A DNA stretch of 64,000 nucleotides from Vreelandella zhuhanensis (GTDB lineage: Bacteria; Pseudomonadota; Gammaproteobacteria; Pseudomonadales; Halomonadaceae), in NCBI RefSeq assembly GCF_009793355.1, contig NZ_WTKP01000006.1, positions 62,001-126,000 of the forward strand, given 5' to 3'. Below, in pieces: positions 54,883 to 62,452 of the stretch (position 1 is the stretch's first letter; every line of letters starts with the position of its first letter). The position numbers were made by a program, and so were the translations under genes. The notes under the pieces are model-generated. The model saw only the letters and a list, made by a program, of their open reading frames with translations. It was not told the origin of the DNA and searched no databases.

Positions 54883-55175
54883 GCGATAAGATCTATGATT
54901 ACGACCCGGCAGCGGCCCTTGAAAGTGAAGAAGCAATTGCCGTGTTTCTCGCCGATGCACTGGAAACCGGTGATTCAGCCTACGTGGCCAAGGCGATGGG
55001 CGTCGTTGCACGCGCCAAGGGCATGACGGAGCTTGCCCGTGAGACGGGCCTTTCTCGTGAGCAACTTTACCGCTCGTTCAGCGAGCAGGGGAACCCCACA
55101 CTGAAAACCATGCTCACCGTGATGCGGGCGCTTGGCGTCGACTTGACGGCTCGTCCTCACGAACCCACTGCTTAA
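54879..55175 (+). CDS. HigA-like antitoxin of the RelE-type pair
   Basis: 98 residues from the ATG at 54879, which overlaps the toxin stop. A helix-turn-helix (MTELARETGLSREQLYRSFS) and the NPTLKTMLTVMRALGVDL segment mark the antidote family that pairs with this toxin branch. It should bind the toxin and the operator at 54558. Confidence 0.9.
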   Translation: MSDKIYDYDPAAALESEEAIAVFLADALETGDSAYVAKAMGVVARAKGMTELARETGLSREQLYRSFSEQGNPTLKTMLTVMRALGVDLTARPHEPTA

Positions 55176-55198
55176 GCTTGGATTACCACCCAGGCGAG

Positions 55199-55292
55199 GG
55201 TGGTGTTGCCCAGGCGCCTGCGGCGCCAATCGCCGGCTGAAGCCAGCTCCTACGCAAGCAACCCCTCGCGCGATAAATCGCCCTCCCACCCG
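55199..55292. repeat. REP pair (C, A) before hepT
   Basis: Inverted type C (55206-55252) followed by inverted type A (55260-55289). The rest of the gap to 55469 is GC-rich without a gene I can support; an open frame reading into hepT from 55323 lacks a ribosome-binding site. Confidence 0.9.
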
Positions 55293-55469
55293 ATAATCAA
55301 CCTCCCATAGTCAGCCAAGCCGGTGGCGGGTGCCATCCAGGCGCAGGGAGGTATTGATACGCTAGACGGGCCGCTAGTCAAAGCCACCGTGCAAGCGGTA
55401 AATGGGAGCCTTTCGCTAGTGACGGTGATGGTGGGGTTTGCTATGTTGGCCTGCTTGTGGAGAAAGATC

Positions 55470-55910
55470 ATGAGTGAGCAAGATATCCGCTGGCAACAAC
55501 GGTTTGCCAACTTCAAAAATGCACACGCGCAGCTTGCTAGTGCATTGGCGTTGATGGAACAGCGCTCGCTCAGTGACCTGGAAAAGCAAGGCCTCATTCA
55601 GGCATTCAAATTCACCTACGAGCTTGCCTGGAACCTGCTGCGCGATTATCTCATTTGGCAGGGGGCGGCCACCATCGCTGGGGCAAGGGACGCGATTCGT
55701 GAGGCGTTCAAGCGTGAGCTGATCAGTGATGGCCACGCCTGGATGGCGATGCTGCAAGATAGAAATCGCACTGTGCACACCTACAACGAAGCCACCGCCA
55801 ACGAAATTCTGGCGCATCTTAGTCAGCGTTATGCCGCCCTGTTTCGCGAGCTCAGGGAGACGTTCGCTGAATTGAACAGTGAGCAGGCCCAGCAGCTCGG
55901 GGAGCCTTGA
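55470..55910 (+). CDS. hepT: HEPN toxin HepT (HI0074 family)
   Basis: 146 residues from the ATG at 55470, with GGAG eight bases upstream. LIQAFKFTYELAWNLLRDYL is typical of the nucleotidyltransferase substrate-binding (HI0074) HEPN branch. The RNase motif Rx4HxY is intact: Arg98, His103 and Tyr105 in RNRTVHTY. HepT cleaves RNA and is silenced when MntA adenylylates the motif Tyr. The antitoxin gene follows at once. Confidence 0.93.
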   Translation: MSEQDIRWQQRFANFKNAHAQLASALALMEQRSLSDLEKQGLIQAFKFTYELAWNLLRDYLIWQGAATIAGARDAIREAFKRELISDGHAWMAMLQDRNRTVHTYNEATANEILAHLSQRYAALFRELRETFAELNSEQAQQLGEP

Positions 55911-55912
55911 TC

Positions 55913-56233
55913 ATGGCGGCACGGTTTGGTTTGTCACAAGACGATATCGAGAAGCTGTGCGGGGTGTTTGAACGCTATCCCCAGATTCAGCAGGTGGTTG
56001 TTTATGGCTCGCGTGCCAAGGGGAACTATCGACCCGGCTCCGATATCGATCTCACCATCATGGGGCATCTGGACTGGCTGACGTTCAATCAGCTGGAAAT
56101 TGACCTCGACGACCTGCTATTGCCCTACCAGATCGACCTCTCGTTGCACGAGCACATCGACAATGCCGAGTTGAAAGCCCATATCGAGCGTGTAGGGCAG
56201 GTGCTGTATTCCTCCGCATCAGGTACGAAATAA
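55913..56233 (+). CDS. mntA: Minimal nucleotidyltransferase antitoxin MntA
   Basis: 106 residues. VVYGSRAKGNYRPGSDIDLT carries the GS and DxD (Asp44, Asp46) motifs of small nucleotidyltransferases. It starts two bases after the hepT stop, and GGGGAG precedes it. It should neutralise HepT by AMP transfer. The last residues (SSASGTK) are read from repeat-linked sequence that is also found at 51433, so the original tail may have been replaced. Confidence 0.92.
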   Translation: MAARFGLSQDDIEKLCGVFERYPQIQQVVVYGSRAKGNYRPGSDIDLTIMGHLDWLTFNQLEIDLDDLLLPYQIDLSLHEHIDNAELKAHIERVGQVLYSSASGTK

Positions 56234-56396
56234 TAGGGCCGCCGCCGGCAGGAGCCCGACTTGTCGGGCGAGCCCTTGATGTTTACCCCAGGCGCCTGCG
56301 GCGCCAATCGCCGGCTGAAGCCAGCTCCTACGGAGGGGGTGGCAGCGGGGTGGTGGGAGCCTGACTTGTCGGGCGAGCCCTTGATTGTTGCGTGCA
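56216..56396. repeat. REP cluster (B, C, B) after mntA
   Basis: Forward type B (from 56250), inverted type C (56285-56331), and forward type B (56358-56385). The lead-in CGCATCAGGTACGAAATAAT is a near copy of 51433-51452. Confidence 0.9.
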
Positions 56397-56681
56397 TCAG
56401 TGGGACGCCAGTTCGTTGAAGAATGCCGGGTTATCTTGGAGGGTCGCCAACACCTTGGCCGCCAAGCCGGTGGGATTGCGGCGCTTGGTTTCCCAGCTTT
56501 TGATCGTGTCGACGCTGGTTCCCATGGCATTGGCAAACTCGGTCTGAGACACCTGTAGCTTCGCCCGAATGGCCTTCACATCGGCTACCTCGTGCCGCGT
56601 GACACGGCTGGCCTGGGCCTTGTCCTGTTTAATGTCGACAGCTTCCTGCAGCGATGTGTGGAGTTCGTCAAAAATGCTCAT
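56397..56681 (-). CDS. nadS: NadS-type helix-turn-helix antitoxin
   Basis: 94 residues. MSIFDELHTSLQEAVDIKQD and the helix-turn-helix region VSQTEFANAMGTSVDTIKSW are characteristic of NadS-like antitoxins, which are encoded after a HigB-like toxin. The toxin frame overlaps its start (ATGA), but only its 3' part survives. Confidence 0.9.
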   Translation of the reverse strand: MSIFDELHTSLQEAVDIKQDKAQASRVTRHEVADVKAIRAKLQVSQTEFANAMGTSVDTIKSWETKRRNPTGLAAKVLATLQDNPAFFNELASH

Positions 56682-56855
56682 TGGGAAGCCTCCCCTTTTA
56701 ACTGGTGGGTCAGGGTTTTCAGTGTAGCCTTTTCAGCAGACGTCAAACTGTCTTTTGCGCTTTTGGGATAGGCCAGTATCAGGTAAACGATGTCGGCGGT
56801 GGCCGAGGAGGTAGCCGAGGCGGTGCGCTCCATCTTCGATACATAGAATCCTGAA
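56678..56855 (-). pseudogene. Truncated HigB/RelE-like toxin before nadS
   Basis: Only the end is recognisable: IVYLILAYPKSAKDSLTSAE and KATLKTLTHQL, the usual C-terminus of NadS-linked toxins. The codons before it (SKMERTASATSSATAD) do not resemble the family, and further upstream the frame reads through REP sequence. The RNase core is missing. The boundary of the remnant is uncertain. Confidence 0.65.
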
Positions 56856-56879
56856 GGAAGTAGGGCAGGTGTACACCAC

Positions 56880-57033
56880 CCGGCTGATACAAAGTGGGAG
56901 GCCGACTTGTCGGGCGAGCCCTTGGTTATTGCCCTTTGCAGCCAACCCCTCGCGCGATAAATCGCCCTCCCACCCGGCAACCCCACCCGGCTGATACAGG
57001 GCCGGCATGTCGCGCGATAAATCGTCCTCTCAT
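56880..57033. repeat. REP cluster (B, A, degenerate A) before glmM
   Basis: Forward type B from 56894, inverted type A at 56943-56973, and a degenerate inverted copy (GCGCGATAAATCGTCCTCTC, 57012-57031) just before the glmM leader. Confidence 0.88.
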
Positions 57034-57066
57034 CTATCCTCTTTTTAATTCAAAGGCGTGATCATT

Positions 57067-58404
57067 ATGCGTAAATATTTCGGTACCGATGGGGTGCGCG
57101 GGCGGGTCGGGGAATTTCCCATGACCCCGGATTTTGCCATGCGCTTGGGCTGGGCGGCGGGCCAGGTGCTCGGCGCACAGGGCGTCAGCGAAGTGTTGAT
57201 CGGCAAGGACACCCGCGCCAGTGGCTATATGCTGGAGTCCGCCCTGGAGGCGGGCTTTTCCGCCGCCGGCGTCAACGTTGCCCTGGTGGGGCCCTTGCCC
57301 ACCCCGGCAATTGCCTATCTGGCCACCACCTTTCGTGCCAATGCCGGCCTGGTGATCAGCGCCTCGCACAACCCCTTTTACGATAACGGCATCAAGCTTT
57401 TTGCCCAGTCGGGGCATAAATTGACCGATGCTCAGGAGCAGGAGATCGAGCGCTGGCTGCAGCATGCGCTGGACGAGGGCATGACCTGCGTGAGCTCGGA
57501 AAAGCTCGGCAAGGCGCGGCGCATCGAGGATGCGGCGGGGCGCTATATCGAGTACTGCAAGTCGCACTTTCCCAGCCGACAGAGCCTCAACGGCCTGAAA
57601 ATCGTGGTGGATAGCGCCAACGGCGCGGGCTATAAGGTCGGCCCGGCGGTGTATCGCGAACTGGGCGCCGAGGTGATCAGCCTGCACGATGCGCCCAATG
57701 GGGTGAACATCAACCATGAGTGCGGGGCCACGGATCTCACCAGCTTGCGTGCCGCGGTGATCGAACAGGGCGCGGATTTAGGCATTGCCCTGGACGGCGA
57801 CGCGGATCGCTTGATGATGGTGGATCATACCGGCGCGATAGTGGATGGCGATGAGCTGCTGTTCTTGCTTGCCCGCGAGGCACAGGCGGCAGGCTACACC
57901 GGCGGCGTGGTGGGCACCCAGATGAGTAACCTGGGCCTTGAACAGGCGCTGGCGGAGCGGGGCATTGCGTTCAAGCGCGCCAAGGTCGGCGATCGTTATG
58001 TGATGGAGCAGCTCACAGCCACCGGGTGGCGGCTGGGCGGCGAGGGCTCCGGCCACCTGCTGAGCCTGGACCACGCCGCCACCGGCGATGCGATCATTGC
58101 CTCCATCCGGGTGCTGGCGGCGCTGCTCGCCCAGGGGACTACCTTGCACCTGGCCAAGCAGGGCATGCGCAAGCTGCCGCAGACCCTGGTGAATGTGCGC
58201 TACCAGGCCCAGGAAGGCGTTGACCCGCTCGGCACGCCAGGGGTCAAGGCCGCCATGCAGGCGGTGGAGGCGCGCCTGGGCACCGCCGGCCGAGTATTGC
58301 TGCGCAAATCCGGCACCGAGCCGTTGATCCGCGTGATGGTCGAAGCCGAAGACGCCGACCAGGCCAACGGCTGTGCCCAGGAAATCGCCGGCGCGCTGGG
58401 GTAG
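57067..58404 (+). CDS. glmM: Phosphoglucosamine mutase
   Basis: 445 residues from the ATG at 57067 (AAAGGCG eight bases upstream). [14 protein letters not shown], the phospho-Ser loop [15 protein letters not shown], the metal loop [11 protein letters not shown] and the C-terminal [14 protein letters not shown] identify GlmM. It turns glucosamine-6-phosphate into glucosamine-1-phosphate for UDP-GlcNAc, the precursor used by pglF and wbpP. The usual neighbours ftsH and folP are absent, so this may be a second copy linked to surface polysaccharides. That needs the whole genome. Confidence 0.95.
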   Translation: MRKYFGTDGVRGRVGEFPMTPDFAMRLGWAAGQVLGAQGVSEVLIGKDTRASGYMLESALEAGFSAAGVNVALVGPLPTPAIAYLATTFRANAGLVISASHNPFYDNGIKLFAQSGHKLTDAQEQEIERWLQHALDEGMTCVSSEKLGKARRIEDAAGRYIEYCKSHFPSRQSLNGLKIVVDSANGAGYKVGPAVYRELGAEVISLHDAPNGVNINHECGATDLTSLRAAVIEQGADLGIALDGDADRLMMVDHTGAIVDGDELLFLLAREAQAAGYTGGVVGTQMSNLGLEQALAERGIAFKRAKVGDRYVMEQLTATGWRLGGEGSGHLLSLDHAATGDAIIASIRVLAALLAQGTTLHLAKQGMRKLPQTLVNVRYQAQEGVDPLGTPGVKAAMQAVEARLGTAGRVLLRKSGTEPLIRVMVEAEDADQANGCAQEIAGALG

Positions 58405-58429
58405 GGCGCCCCCCTATAGCCAGCCAAGC

Positions 58430-58512
58430 CGGTGGGAGGCCGACTTGTCGGGCGAGCCCTTGATGGTTGCCCCAGGCGGCGCCAATTGCCGGCTGACGCC
58501 AGCGCCTACGGG
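58430..58512. repeat. REP pair (B, degenerate C) after glmM
   Basis: Forward type B from 58432 (GTGGGAGGCCGACTTGTCGG) and a shortened inverted type C ending CGCCAGCGCCTAC. Confidence 0.85.
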
Positions 58513-58591
58513 TGGGGTAGTGACAGAGTTGGTGTTGACCGGCAATATGCCTTATGGTTTAAGGCATGTTGCCGGATGAGGATGGTTTGTG

Positions 58592-59008
58592 ATGGAAGCA
58601 CTCGATATTGAGCTAGAGGAAGAGGTTGCCCTGCTGATGGGCGGTCGTCGTGGGGTCCGCACTGACGAGCTGATCCGGCAGGGTGTTCCGTTGGCTGCGC
58701 TGGAGCGTCTTGCGCAGCACGGCGTAGATGTCGCCCGGCTAGGAATCATCAAGCCCCGCACGCTTAGTCATCGTCGTGCAAAAGGTGAGGCCCTCTCTCC
58801 TGAAGAGGGTGACCGACTGTATCGCGCCAGCAAGATCATCCTGCTCGCAGAGGAGATCTTCGGGTCCCAGGAGAAGGCCGCCAAGTGGTTGAAGAAGCCA
58901 CGGCGGGCGCTGGGCAACCTCAGTGCCCTGCAAGCCATAGCCACCACGCCCGGCTACGCGGCTGCCGAGGAGCTTTTAGAGCAACTGCGTCACGGATTCG
59001 CTGCCTGA
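58592..59008 (+). CDS. Xre/MbcA/ParS-type antitoxin
   Basis: 138 residues. The C-terminal part (YRASKIILLAEEIFGSQEKA, AKWLKKPRRALGN) is the toxin-binding domain of Xre/MbcA/ParS antitoxins. The N-terminal half is a small helix-turn-helix-like DNA-binding region (VPLAALERLAQHGVDVARLG). Its stop overlaps the start of the RES gene (TGATG). Complete. Confidence 0.92.
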   Translation: MEALDIELEEEVALLMGGRRGVRTDELIRQGVPLAALERLAQHGVDVARLGIIKPRTLSHRRAKGEALSPEEGDRLYRASKIILLAEEIFGSQEKAAKWLKKPRRALGNLSALQAIATTPGYAAAEELLEQLRHGFAA

Positions 59009-59466
59009 TGGGGCGGGTACTGTGGCGAATTTCAGAGTTCAAGGATCTTTCTGGCATCGGCGGGACTGTCGTCTCAGGACGCTGGCACCATAAGGGGCGG
59101 CCGATTGTTTATCTTGCCGACTGTCCGGCCACGGCGCTGCTTGAAATTCTCGTAAACCTGGAAATCGATTTGGATGAGCTGCCCGAGACGTTCACCCTGC
59201 TGCGGGTTGAGCTACACAGTGATGCCAGCGAGCGTGATGCCCGCGATGTTCTCCCAGTAGAATGGAACAATCATTTGGCTGTTACCCGGCAGTTTGGAGA
59301 TGACTGGCTGAGAAAGGCCGACACACTGCTTTTGCAGGTGCCGACGGCGATTGTGCCGCACAACTCTAACTTTCTGTTCAATCCTCTTCACCCTGACGCT
59401 GGCCACGTCGAGCTGACTCACTTCGAGTTCCCGGTCGATCCCCGTTTGTTCAGGTCGGCGCGATAA
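59008..59466 (+). CDS. RES-domain NAD-degrading toxin
   Basis: 152 residues. RVLWRIS, GGTVVSGRWHHKGRPIVYLA and ATALLEILVNLE give the Arg, Tyr and Glu of the RES domain; NSNFLFNPLHPDA lies near the end. RES toxins deplete NAD+. The full-length toxin plus Xre antitoxin makes this an intact type II pair. A type A REP element overlaps the last codons (SAR and stop). Confidence 0.92.
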   Translation: MGRVLWRISEFKDLSGIGGTVVSGRWHHKGRPIVYLADCPATALLEILVNLEIDLDELPETFTLLRVELHSDASERDARDVLPVEWNNHLAVTRQFGDDWLRKADTLLLQVPTAIVPHNSNFLFNPLHPDAGHVELTHFEFPVDPRLFRSAR

Positions 59467-59625
59467 CTCGTCCTCCCACCCGATAATCAAATCCCCAGCG
59501 GATCTCAAGGCTTTTCCTTTGTTTACCCCCCGTTAGTTTGCCTAACTTAAGCACTTCATCCACTATCCCGGAATATTCTAAGCCTCCTAATATTTTCAGG
59601 GGCATTGCTACATGGAGCTATGTGC

Positions 59626-62193
59626 GTGAGCGATGATTTTACTCAGATGGAAACTCAGCAGACTATCCACGAACTGATCGCTCAGCAGGCGCCTCTGGAA
59701 AAAAGCCTGGATGCGATTGCTCATTGGATCGGTATCCTTTTTCCCGGTGCCATCGTGGCTTTCATGCGCTTCAATCCCGCTCGTCAGTCCTTGAGCCTCT
59801 ATCCCGGCCAGCGCTTCTCCGAGCGCTATCAGAACCTGCTGCAAGACGTGCCGATCGGCCCTGATTCGCCCTCCTTTGGCTGCGCGGCCTACCAGCGCCA
59901 ACTGGTGGTGACCGAGGACATTCGCAGCGACCCTCGCTGGTCAGCGTTTCGCGAGGCCGCCGAGCACGAAGGCCTGCGCGCCTGCTGGTCGAGCCCGGTG
60001 ATGACTGCCAGCGGTGATTTGCTGGGAACCTTCGGCACCTATTATCGCCAGCCCGCCTTGCCTGACGAAGCGAGTCAGCGTCGTTTGCGCCAGGCCGCCG
60101 CGCTGGTGGCGCTGGCCATCGTGCGTGATCGCGATAGCCTCTGTCATCGCACCTTGTCCGAATGGCACCGCTCGCTGTTCGTGAACCATCCGGACGGCGT
60201 CTATGAGTTTGACCTGGAAGGTTGCTTCCAGCGCAGTAATGCCGCCTTGTCGCGCATCTCGGGCTATCCGGAAGAGGCGCTGATTGGCCGGCATTTCAAC
60301 GACTTCCTTGACCCTGGCTACCGTGAGTTCACCCAGGCCAGTTTTGATATCGCCCGACAAGGCGGCTCGCGCCAATACGAAACCATGGGTAAGCACCGCG
60401 ATGGCCACGCCTATTATCTGGAAGTCCTGAACTTTCCCGTGTCCATTGATGGCGAGGTTGTCGGGGTCTACGGCATCTGCCGCGATATCACGCGGCGCAA
60501 GCAGGCCGAGGCGTCACGGCGCCTGCTGGAGCGAGGTATCCAGGCGACGCCTAACGGGATTGTCATGGCCGATGCCAGCAAGCCCGACATGCCGCTGGTC
60601 TATGTCAATGAGGCCTTCTGTACCCTCTCCGGTTACCCGCCGGAGGAAGTCCTGGGCCGCAACTGCCGTTTGCTGCAGGGGCCGGACACCGATGTCGCGT
60701 CCGTCGCCACCATCCAGCAGGCCATCGCCAGGTGCGATCGCGTGGATACCACGCTGCTCAACTACCGCAAGAATGGCTCGACCTTCTGGAACCGCCTGTC
60801 GCTGAGTCCGGTGCTCGACGACCAGGGCGTATGCACCCATTACATCGGTACCCAGCAAGACATCACCCAGCATCGCGAACAGAAGGCCCAGCTGGCCTAT
60901 CAGGCGACCCATGACCTCCTGACCGGCCTGGCTAACCGCACCGAGCTGGATAAGTACCTCTGTGAAGCCTTCGCCCGTGTCCAGCAGGAACAGAGCCTGC
61001 TGGTGGTCATGCACCTCGATCTGGACGGTTTCAAGGCGGTCAATGATGGGCTGGGGCATCATGTCGGCAACTTGCTGCTGGTCGCAGTGGCCGAGCGCCT
61101 GCAACAGCTGATAGCGCCGGGGGATACGGTGGCGCGTCTGACCGGCGACGAGTTTGCACTGCTGCTTCCCAACCTGGAGAGCATCCAGGCCGGCAAGGCC
61201 CTTGCCGAGCGGGTGCTGGAAGCGCTGACCATGCCCGTATGGGTCGCGGACAAGCCCTTGCACATCAGTGCCAGCATTGGCATTGCCTGCAACGACGCCA
61301 CACTGGAACAGCCCCATGAGCTGATGCAGCGCGCCGACCTGGCGATGGCCGAGGCCAAGCAGCAGGGCCGCAACACCTGGCACTGGTATCAGGGTGACGT
61401 CCAGCGAGTCACCCGGGAATCGGTATTGCTGCGCCAGGAGCTGCATGCCGCGCTGAGCCATGACCAGTTCGAGCTGTTTTACCAGCCCATTGTGGAGGCG
61501 GTGAGCGGTCGCATTCGTGGCCTGGAGGCGCTGATCCGCTGGCGACATCCCGAGAAGGGTTTGGTTTCGCCGATAACGTTCATTCCGCTCGCGGAACAAA
61601 CCGGTCAGATCATCCCCATAGGGCGCTGGGTGCTACGCCGCGCCTGCCAGGACGCCGCGGCCCTCTACGCGGCGGGCGAGCGGGGGGTGCCGGTGGCCGT
61701 CAATATCTCATCATTGCAGTTTCGGCGTGACGGCTTCCTGGAGGACGTCCAGCAGGTGCTGGCCGACACCGGCCTGCCGCCAGCACTGCTGGAATTTGAG
61801 ATAACCGAGAGTGTGCTGCTGGACGGGGCCGACCAGGCCATCGAATTGATCAATCAGCTCAAGAACATCGGCATCCAGGTGGCTCTCGACGACTTCGGTA
61901 CCGGCTTCTCAAGCCTGAGCTATCTGCGCGACCTGCCCATCCATAAGGTCAAGCTGGACCGGGCTTTCATCAAGGATATCCTCACCAACCGCTGCAATGC
62001 CGCCATTGTGCAGGGGATTATCACCATGGCGCACCATATGGAGCTGGTGGTGATCGCCGAGGGCATTGAAGAGCGCGAGCAGCAGGAGGATCTGGTGCGT
62101 CGTGAATGCGATCTGCTCCAGGGCTTTCTTTTCGCCAAGCCCATGCCGTTAAAAGACCTGCTGAGCCTGCCCGACTTCCTGCCCCACCCATAA
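59626..62193 (+). CDS. GAF-PAS-LOV-GGDEF-EAL c-di-GMP signalling protein
   Basis: 855 residues from the GTG at 59626, which has GGAG eight bases upstream; starts at 59605 (TTG) and 59620 (ATG) are also open. A GAF domain (about 15-160) and a PAS (about 175-290) precede a LOV-type PAS with the flavin-binding signature GRNCRLLQGPDTD (Cys347), NYRKNGSTFWNRLSLSPV and GTQQDIT. The GGDEF domain has LTGDEF in place of GGDEF, so cyclase activity is doubtful. The EAL domain looks complete: LEALIRWRHP, DDFGTGFSSLSYL, KLDRAFI, VIAEGIEE. I infer a blue-light-tuned c-di-GMP phosphodiesterase, probably controlling envelope polymers or motility. Confidence 0.9.
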   Translation: MSDDFTQMETQQTIHELIAQQAPLEKSLDAIAHWIGILFPGAIVAFMRFNPARQSLSLYPGQRFSERYQNLLQDVPIGPDSPSFGCAAYQRQLVVTEDIRSDPRWSAFREAAEHEGLRACWSSPVMTASGDLLGTFGTYYRQPALPDEASQRRLRQAAALVALAIVRDRDSLCHRTLSEWHRSLFVNHPDGVYEFDLEGCFQRSNAALSRISGYPEEALIGRHFNDFLDPGYREFTQASFDIARQGGSRQYETMGKHRDGHAYYLEVLNFPVSIDGEVVGVYGICRDITRRKQAEASRRLLERGIQATPNGIVMADASKPDMPLVYVNEAFCTLSGYPPEEVLGRNCRLLQGPDTDVASVATIQQAIARCDRVDTTLLNYRKNGSTFWNRLSLSPVLDDQGVCTHYIGTQQDITQHREQKAQLAYQATHDLLTGLANRTELDKYLCEAFARVQQEQSLLVVMHLDLDGFKAVNDGLGHHVGNLLLVAVAERLQQLIAPGDTVARLTGDEFALLLPNLESIQAGKALAERVLEALTMPVWVADKPLHISASIGIACNDATLEQPHELMQRADLAMAEAKQQGRNTWHWYQGDVQRVTRESVLLRQELHAALSHDQFELFYQPIVEAVSGRIRGLEALIRWRHPEKGLVSPITFIPLAEQTGQIIPIGRWVLRRACQDAAALYAAGERGVPVAVNISSLQFRRDGFLEDVQQVLADTGLPPALLEFEITESVLLDGADQAIELINQLKNIGIQVALDDFGTGFSSLSYLRDLPIHKVKLDRAFIKDILTNRCNAAIVQGIITMAHHMELVVIAEGIEEREQQEDLVRRECDLLQGFLFAKPMPLKDLLSLPDFLPHP

Positions 62194-62216
62194 CAACCCC
62201 CAGCGTCAGCCAATCG

Positions 62217-62250
62217 GGTAGGAGCCTGACTTGTCGGGCGAGCCCTGGGG
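62217..62250 (+). repeat. Single type B REP element
   Basis: GTAGGAGCCTGACTTGTCGG followed by GCGAGCC, forward, between the c-di-GMP gene and the terminator at 62278. Confidence 0.85.
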
Positions 62251-62277
62251 TTTGTCCTTTCTGATAATGAAAACTAA

Positions 62278-62314
62278 GGCTGGGATGGTAGAATGCCGCC
62301 CAGCCTTTTTTTTT
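62278..62314 (+). terminator. Strong intrinsic terminator
   Basis: GGCTGGG and CCCAGCC form a perfect seven-base stem around a 14-base loop, followed by nine T residues. It ends the transcript of the c-di-GMP gene and isolates it from the ligase operon. Confidence 0.92.
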
Positions 62315-62368
62315 GCTGTTTGGCCATCAACGGTCACTAACCCAATCTCGTTTCATTAATAGGTTCAC

Positions 62369-62452
62369 ATGAATACCTTCCCGTTCTGGCTGACGCCTTA
62401 TGGCGCATTGGCAATGTCGGCGGCAGTGTTGCAGCACCGCAGCCTCAAATGA
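62369..62452 (+). CDS. 27-residue hydrophobic small ORF coupled to waaL
   Basis: MNTFPFWLTPYGALAMSAAV then LQHRSLK, ending in an ATGA overlap with the ligase start. Such tight overlap suggests translational coupling: either a real micro-protein with one short membrane segment or a leader ORF for the ligase. No clear ribosome-binding site is visible (AGGTTCAC seven bases upstream at best). Confidence 0.45.
   Translation: MNTFPFWLTPYGALAMSAAVLQHRSLK

Noticed and set aside
55323..55469. An N-terminal extension of HepT from 55323
   Set aside because: The family starts near MSEQDIRW, which has its own ribosome-binding site; the extension has none.
56733..57008. A 91-codon minus-strand frame through the REP cluster before glmM
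   Set aside because: It is mostly REP sequence read as protein; the true coding signal is the toxin C-terminus in another frame.
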